Assembly (NCBI GenBank): GCA_964522485.1
Contig: CAZFUS010000021.1
Coordinates: 1 to 35,106, forward strand
Origin: Methylohalomonas sp964522485
GTDB lineage: Bacteria; Pseudomonadota; Gammaproteobacteria; Methylohalomonadales; Methylohalomonadaceae
Direction: 5' to 3'
DNA length: 35,106 nt
Shown here: piece by piece, positions 30,997 to 35,106 of the stretch
Numbering within the stretch: position 1 is the first letter of the stretch
How the letters are laid out: each line of letters opens with the position of its first letter
The notes under the pieces: generated by a model
Seen by the model: the letters and a program-made list of their open reading frames with translations, nothing else
What the model was told of the DNA's origin: nothing
The model's database searches: none
Made by a program: the position numbers and the translations under genes

Positions 30997-32825
30997 TGCC
31001 GGAAGGGCACGCCGCGGCCGGGACGCTGCCGGATCGTGTCCAGTGTTACAGCAGGATAATACTCACCACTCAACTCGCGCGTCCACCATTGATGGCTGTC
31101 ATTACCTCTCTCGGGAGTTGTGTAGCGGTAATGATAAAGCCGGGCGCGTATTGTGCGCGGGCCAGTATCCGGAAACGGATTATCGGCGAACAACCGGGTA
31201 ACCGCGGGCTCGTTTTCCAGCAGCCGTATCAACAGGGGTTCGAACCAGGGTTGACGGTCCGGGCTGCCGAGCGCGGCGAACCACATCTGCCAGTCCAGGC
31301 GTGGCTGATGCGGAATGTTCCAGCCCGGCGCGCGGGCCGGGTCGCCGGGTTTGTAGCGAAATTCGTAGGCTTGCCAGTCGTGTCCGTTCCGAGAACCCTC
31401 AATAATGATTTCCGGTCGACGGATTGTCATATTGGCGAACAGGCCATAGGGATTCACGATCATGAACGGCTGAATGAACTGGTGAACCTGCCGCCCGATC
31501 GGCAGGGTCTCGGTTAACATCACCCGGCTGACCAGATTGAGGCCGGGCAACACGATGATCAGGCTGAATAATATGCAGAAAATTCGTCCGGCCCTACCAC
31601 GATGGGATTCAATGGCCAGCAGGGATCGCGGTTGCCGGCCAAGTCGTGCCAGGGCGGCATCATCGAACAGCCACAGCGTGAGCAGCAGGGTCAGCAGGTT
31701 GAAGAAGTTGTAATTGCCGGTCAGCAGAATCGCCATTTGGAACAGAATAATCAGCCAGCCGATCAGCATGCGCAGGCGGCGTGGCCCGAAGATAAGAAAG
31801 ACCAGCACGATTTCGATGATCAGCGTCAACGCTGTTGCCAGCATCAGCAGATTGTCCGGCAGATGATGCGTATACCAGGCCAGTGGCGTTGGCAGGGGCT
31901 GGGTTTCGAAGTGGTATTCGAGCGCGCTCAGACCCCGCCAGACACTGTCGCCGCCGGTGACTTTGACGACTCCGGCCATGAACAGAAAACGCCAGAGCAG
32001 CCAGCGGTACAACCAGCGGACCATGGTGGGCCAGCCGCGCAGAAAAATCGCCAGGAAACCGATTTCCAGTAACAGCAGATCCCATTGAAACTGGAAGAAC
32101 GCCTGGCCGGCATGAAACACGCTCAGATAGAGAGCGAACGCCACAACCAGGGCAGGGGTGGTGAGTCGGTTGATAATGATCAGAAGGCCCGCTGCGGCAC
32201 CGGCTCCGCAGACTGCCTGCAGTAGCCAGTCGCTGCTGCCCAGCCAGAAGACCGTCGGCACATAATATCCCGCGACCGATCCGTGATAGCCCTGCATGCG
32301 ATCGAGATAGGCATCAACCGGCAGGAGTCCTGTTTCACCGATCAGGCCCGTGATCTGGACGCCGGCGGATACGAAGGCGCTGATATAAATTACGCCCAGG
32401 CCGCGCAGGAACCACCATTGAATCCGCTGGTGGCGCGGCGCCGTGTAGTGGGGTCCCCAGAGCAGATGTGTCAGACGCCGCAGCAGACCACGGTGGCTGG
32501 CGAGAAAGTCATAGATGATTTCACTGAGCGGCGCGAAACCGGGCAGAAAACGGTACAGCCACCAGCCGAGACCATGGCCGCGTATATAGTTCAGCAGTCG
32601 GAAACTGGCGGCGGCACCCGAATGGACATGACCATCCGGTTCAATCAGCCAGACAGATTTCCGGAAGGATTCGGTTGGAATATGCGGATAGTCAACGGCG
32701 GCTGACTGGTAGGGGCGGTAGATCACCCGCTGACCGGTAAGACTCAGCCAGTAATTCACCCATTCACGGCAAATACCGCAATCGCCGTCATAAATCAGCA
32801 CCGGCGTGGCATGCATGGCGGCCAT
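30993..32825 (-). CDS. DCC thioredoxin-like domain fused to lipase maturation factor-like membrane protein
   Basis: The 610-aa protein is a fusion. Residues 1-120 form a DCC (DUF393) thiol-disulfide domain: LIYDGDCGICREW with C16/C19, and RPYQSAAVDYP. Residues 130-440 are hydrophobic with about eight to ten membrane segments (RGLGVIYISAFVSAGVQITG, FFQFQWDLLLLEIGFLAIFL, LLWRFLFMAGVVKVTGGDS). The W.....E.H....PLP..LAWY.H segment and C-terminal soluble RPEIIIEGSRNGHDWQAYEF, RLDWQMWFAALG and NPFPDTGPRTIRARLYHYR match the lipase maturation factor family (LMF1-like). LMF1 folds lipases in the eukaryotic ER through redox chemistry; the bacterial role is unknown. The DCC Cys pair fits a disulfide function. 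Confidence 0.88.
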   Translation of the reverse strand: MAAMHATPVLIYDGDCGICREWVNYWLSLTGQRVIYRPYQSAAVDYPHIPTESFRKSVWLIEPDGHVHSGAAASFRLLNYIRGHGLGWWLYRFLPGFAPLSEIIYDFLASHRGLLRRLTHLLWGPHYTAPRHQRIQWWFLRGLGVIYISAFVSAGVQITGLIGETGLLPVDAYLDRMQGYHGSVAGYYVPTVFWLGSSDWLLQAVCGAGAAAGLLIIINRLTTPALVVAFALYLSVFHAGQAFFQFQWDLLLLEIGFLAIFLRGWPTMVRWLYRWLLWRFLFMAGVVKVTGGDSVWRGLSALEYHFETQPLPTPLAWYTHHLPDNLLMLATALTLIIEIVLVFLIFGPRRLRMLIGWLIILFQMAILLTGNYNFFNLLTLLLTLWLFDDAALARLGRQPRSLLAIESHRGRAGRIFCILFSLIIVLPGLNLVSRVMLTETLPIGRQVHQFIQPFMIVNPYGLFANMTIRRPEIIIEGSRNGHDWQAYEFRYKPGDPARAPGWNIPHQPRLDWQMWFAALGSPDRQPWFEPLLIRLLENEPAVTRLFADNPFPDTGPRTIRARLYHYRYTTPERGNDSHQWWTRELSGEYYPAVTLDTIRQRPGRGVPFRH

Positions 32826-33351
32826 CCATTCTTGATTATCGTCATGAAAACAGGCCCCGGTACCGCTGACAAGTGTATTCCATTCGAGCCATTTGACGGT
32901 GCATCACAGTGTCCGGCGGCGCTGGCCCGGCCACTATCAGGGCCTCATTTCAACAACCGGTCGGTACGCACCGGTCCGGTCAGGTCCCAGCCCGTGACAC
33001 AGGTGAAAGGCAGCAGTTACTGCAGCTGCTTCGCTTCAACCTGGATCTACAGCTTTTTGTCTGGTTGCTGCAGCCAGTTTCTGACGGCTATCCGGCTATC
33101 ACTGTCCGGAGCCAGATCGGCCGGTTTCCTGATCAGAAACGGGCGGAGTTCACATACCGCAATCTTGCTTACCCGGATGAGCCGTTCAAGAACGCTTTCA
33201 GGTAACCATTACACACCGGCTTTGCCGCGTCCGGGAATTGACTACGGAATCAAAGGTCTATTAAGAGCCTTTTGCAAGTCCTCAGTACATCTCAATATTG
33301 TATGAGATATGCCATGTAACTTTTTGATAAAAAATGTTTTATGGTGAAAAT
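32826..33351. other. 526-base stretch with no recognised gene
   Basis: This gap lies between the divergent DCC-LMF and YqaE genes. It has one coding-looking short frame (32909-33205, listed separately). A 20-base inverted repeat lies at 33289-33308 (ATCTCA/TGAGAT) close before yqaE. TTGCAA (33272-33277) and TATTGT (33296-33301), 18 bases apart, could be a weak promoter for yqaE. Nothing else was recognised. Confidence 0.5.
32909..33205 (+). CDS. Short unrecognised frame with coding-like codon use
   Basis: The 98-codon frame begins at a GTG and ends in TAA. Its codons favour G or C in the third position, like the neighbouring genes, and the second half reads like protein (LLRFNLDLQLFVWLLQPVSD, FTYRNLAYPDEPFKNAFR). 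There is no clear ribosome binding site, and the first 25 residues look unstructured. It might be a small gene or the remnant of a larger one; I recognise no family. Confidence 0.3.
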   Translation: MSGGAGPATIRASFQQPVGTHRSGQVPARDTGERQQLLQLLRFNLDLQLFVWLLQPVSDGYPAITVRSQIGRFPDQKRAEFTYRNLAYPDEPFKNAFR

Positions 33352-33510
33352 ATGGATTTAATACGGATACTGATTGCGATACTGTTACCCCCGCTCGGCG
33401 TTTTTCTGCAGGTCGGTCTGGCCGGGGCTTTCTGGCTGAATATTCTGTTGACGCTCCTGGGGTATATACCGGGGATTGTCCATGCGGTGTGGATTATCGC
33501 TAAACGATGA
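33352..33510 (+). CDS. YqaE/Pmp3-family small membrane protein
   Basis: The 52-aa protein has two membrane segments: LIRILIAILLPPLGVFLQVG, then FWLNILLTLLGYIPGIVHAV, ending WIIAKR. The PPLGVFLQVG turn, the NILLTLLGYIPGIVHA second helix and the length match YqaE/Pmp3 proteins, which help membrane potential homeostasis under salt and other stresses. GGTGA five bases before the ATG supports the start; an in-frame ATG six codons earlier is less likely. Its TGA overlaps the ATG of the DUF4112 gene, so the two are translationally coupled. Confidence 0.9.
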   Translation: MDLIRILIAILLPPLGVFLQVGLAGAFWLNILLTLLGYIPGIVHAVWIIAKR

Positions 33511-33887
33511 TGCCGAACGCCGAGCCGGCGGAACTCAGCCGGGCCAGGCGTCTGGCAAGGCTGTTTGACAGTGCTTTCGTGTTGCCGGGAACCCGCTGGC
33601 GTTTCGGTCTCGACGCGCTTATCGGTCTGGTTCCCGGTATCGGCGATCTGGCGGCCAGCGGCACTGCCGTCTACATTGTCTACCTGGGACGCCGGCTGGG
33701 CATTCCGCTAACCACACAACTTCGCATGCTGGTCAATGTATTGGTCGACTTGCTGGTCGGCGTGGTGCCTCTGCTGGGAGATTTGTTCGATGCGCATTAC
33801 AAAGCCAACCTGCGCAATGTCTCGTTAATGGAGGACTTCTGGCGGCTAAAACGGGCGGGTCCGGTCGTGCCCGAACGCCGGCGATGA
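33507..33887 (+). CDS. DUF4112 family membrane protein
   Basis: The 126-aa protein matches DUF4112: ARLFDSAFVLPGTRWRFGLD, ALIGLVPGIGDLAASGTAVY, LRMLVNVLVDLLVGVVPLLG and DLFDAHYKANLRN. It has probably two membrane helices and no known activity. The first ATG overlaps the yqaE stop by four bases; a second ATG follows immediately and either may be used. With yqaE it forms a short operon that appears to end at the hairpin at 34048-34073. Confidence 0.88.
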   Translation: MMPNAEPAELSRARRLARLFDSAFVLPGTRWRFGLDALIGLVPGIGDLAASGTAVYIVYLGRRLGIPLTTQLRMLVNVLVDLLVGVVPLLGDLFDAHYKANLRNVSLMEDFWRLKRAGPVVPERRR

Positions 33888-34013
33888 CATCAACCCGTCC
33901 AGAACCATTTTTCTGGTTGCTACTGCTACACTTGTCTCAAATTACGTAAAAAATGAATCAGGCAGGGCAGTCCGGAAGTGACAGTTACGAGGACTGGCTT
34001 AACACATACCTGC

Positions 34014-35081
34014 TCAGTGGGATGCTGCCGAATAGACTGAACGCTTGACCCGCTCACCGAGCGGGTTTTGTTTATGGGGTGACGCCTGGTTAAGTGTGAT
34101 CTGACGGGCTGCGTTGGTCAGTACTTCGATGCCGGCATCGGCATGCCGTTCCTGTTCACATAGCATGCGCCGGAAGGCGCGTGCCCCGGGCTGACCCTGG
34201 AACAGCCCGAGCAGGTGCCGGGTCATCTTGTGTAGACGCACACCGCGGTCCAGCTGAGTTCTGGCGTAATCACAATAGCGCTTCATGACGTCGAACCGGT
34301 CTGCTGCGCCGGTGCTGCTCCCGTAGAGCAGACAGTCGGCTTCGGCCAGGAGAAACGGATTCTGACAAGCCGCACGGCCGATCATTGCGCCGTCGACGTG
34401 CTGCAGGTGTGACTGCGCAGCCGGCAGTGTTTCAATGCCGCCGTTGATGACGACGGTGAGTTGCGGAAAATCACGCTTGAGCCGATAGACGCGGCCGTAA
34501 TTCAGTGGTGGTTTGCTGCGATTTTCTTTCGGACTTAATCCCTGTAGCCAAGCCTTGCGGGCATGAATGATAAACACCCCGCAGCCCGCTGCGTGCACCG
34601 GCTCGATGAAACGGCACAGATTTTCATAGGCATCGCAGTCATCGATACCAATGCGCGTTTTGACAGTGACCGGCAGTTGCGTGGCGGCGCGCATCGCCGC
34701 TATGCAGTCTGCCACAAGATCAGGTTCGGCCATGAGGCAGGCACCGAAGCGGCCGGACTGCACCCGATCGCTGGGACAGCCGACGTTCAGATTGATTTCA
34801 TCATAACCCCACTCTTCGGCAATGCGTGCACACTCCGCCAGTGCTCGCAGATCGCTGCCACCGAGTTGCAGTGCCAGCGGATGTTCATCTACATGAAACT
34901 CCAGCAAGCGGTTTCGCTTGCCATGCAGAAGCGCACCGGTCGTGACCATTTCGGTATACAGCAATACATGTCGCGATATCAGCCGCAGCAGAAACCGGAA
35001 ATGCCGATCGGTGTGCTGCATCATCGGGGCCACTGACAGGCGGCGATCCGCTATTGCGTTGTCTCTGCGGGTGGCTGGCAT
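34014..35081 (-). CDS. dusA: tRNA-dihydrouridine synthase A
   Basis: The 355-aa flavoenzyme has the DusA features: RLSVAPMMQHTDRHFRFLLR at the N-terminus, YTEMVTTGALLHG, LALQLGGSD, NLNVGCPSDRVQSGRFGACL with catalytic C102, VKTRIGIDD, FIIHARKAWLQGLSPKENR, INGGIET and MIGRAACQNPFLL. It reduces U20/U20a in the tRNA D-loop with FMN and NADPH. YTEMVTTGALLHG and LQGLSPKENR separate DusA from DusB/C. The first ATG has no good ribosome binding site and lies next to a heptanucleotide repeat. The 3' end contains a terminator for the opposite strand. Confidence 0.96.
   Translation of the reverse strand: MPATRRDNAIADRRLSVAPMMQHTDRHFRFLLRLISRHVLLYTEMVTTGALLHGKRNRLLEFHVDEHPLALQLGGSDLRALAECARIAEEWGYDEINLNVGCPSDRVQSGRFGACLMAEPDLVADCIAAMRAATQLPVTVKTRIGIDDCDAYENLCRFIEPVHAAGCGVFIIHARKAWLQGLSPKENRSKPPLNYGRVYRLKRDFPQLTVVINGGIETLPAAQSHLQHVDGAMIGRAACQNPFLLAEADCLLYGSSTGAADRFDVMKRYCDYARTQLDRGVRLHKMTRHLLGLFQGQPGARAFRRMLCEQERHADAGIEVLTNAARQITLNQASPHKQNPLGERVKRSVYSAASH
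34048..34073 (+). terminator. Intrinsic terminator for the yqaE-DUF4112 operon, inside dusA
   Basis: The stem ACCCGCTC/GAGCGGGT (eight pairs) with loop ACC is followed by TTTGTTT on the plus strand. The minus strand has no T-tract after it, so it works only for rightward transcription. It lies about 160 bases after the DUF4112 stop and within the last dusA codons. Confidence 0.7.
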
Positions 35082-35083
35082 AT

Positions 35084-35106
35084 GTGAATAGTGAATAGTG
35101 AATAGT
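35084..35106. repeat. Heptanucleotide tandem repeat upstream of dusA
   Basis: GTGAATA is repeated three times exactly (35084-35104), with a partial fourth copy running off the window edge. It starts two bases before the dusA start codon on the minus strand. Confidence 0.85.

Noticed and set aside
32811..33305. 165-codon plus-strand frame across the gap before yqaE
   Set aside because: It is Ser/Arg-rich without plausible domains; another frame (32909-33205) has better codon use.

Overview
The window looks like a bacterial chromosome segment, most probably from a gammaproteobacterium. That is inferred from the gene families (Prc, FKBP-type isomerase, DusA, a Pil-Chp-like chemosensory cluster, TldD/TldE) and from a moderately GC-rich, densely packed sequence. 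I saw no rRNA, tRNA, CRISPR array, phage genes or intact insertion sequence.

Layout. 1-2812: a DUF763 gene cut by the left edge, divergent from an OPT-family transporter, then a small membrane-anchored coiled-coil protein. 2845-17714 (all minus strand): one long co-directional block. In transcription order it encodes a protein with an ISL3-transposase-like zinc-finger N-terminus fused to five novel repeats, an unrecognised 335-aa protein, a protein with one degenerate and one normal receiver domain, a stand-alone receiver, a CheW-like protein, a methyl-accepting protein with almost no periplasmic domain, a 1419-aa CheA-receiver hybrid with four degenerate phosphotransfer-like repeats, a receiver-Ser/Thr-kinase fusion, and a TldD/TldE protease pair. 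17715-18292 is a 578-base divergent intergenic region rich in hairpins.

18293-24306: a secreted Vgb-like beta-propeller; a DM13 protein with a histone-deacetylase-family hydrolase; an SDR / unknown / aldo-keto reductase operon; and an isocitrate dehydrogenase whose reading frame has no ATG, GTG or TTG before its conserved N-terminus, suggesting an AUU or AUC start. 24419-32825: Prc protease with a TPR protein, a lipoprotein sugar-dehydrogenase-like propeller, an alpha/beta hydrolase, an FKBP isomerase, a Mug-like DNA glycosylase and a DCC-LMF fusion. 32826-35106: a mostly uncharacterised gap, a YqaE/Pmp3-DUF4112 pair, a clear intrinsic terminator embedded in the 3' end of the convergent gene dusA, and heptanucleotide repeats upstream of dusA.

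How the genes work together. The main system is the chemosensory block. It has receptor, coupling protein, kinase and several receivers, but no CheR/CheB-type adaptation genes in view. It starts with two uncharacterised proteins and continues into a receiver-kinase and a TldD/E protease. This suggests a Pil-Chp-like (type IV pilus or alternative-function) pathway with a possible Ser/Thr-phosphorylation branch. The zinc-finger/repeat protein at its head is the best candidate for something undescribed.
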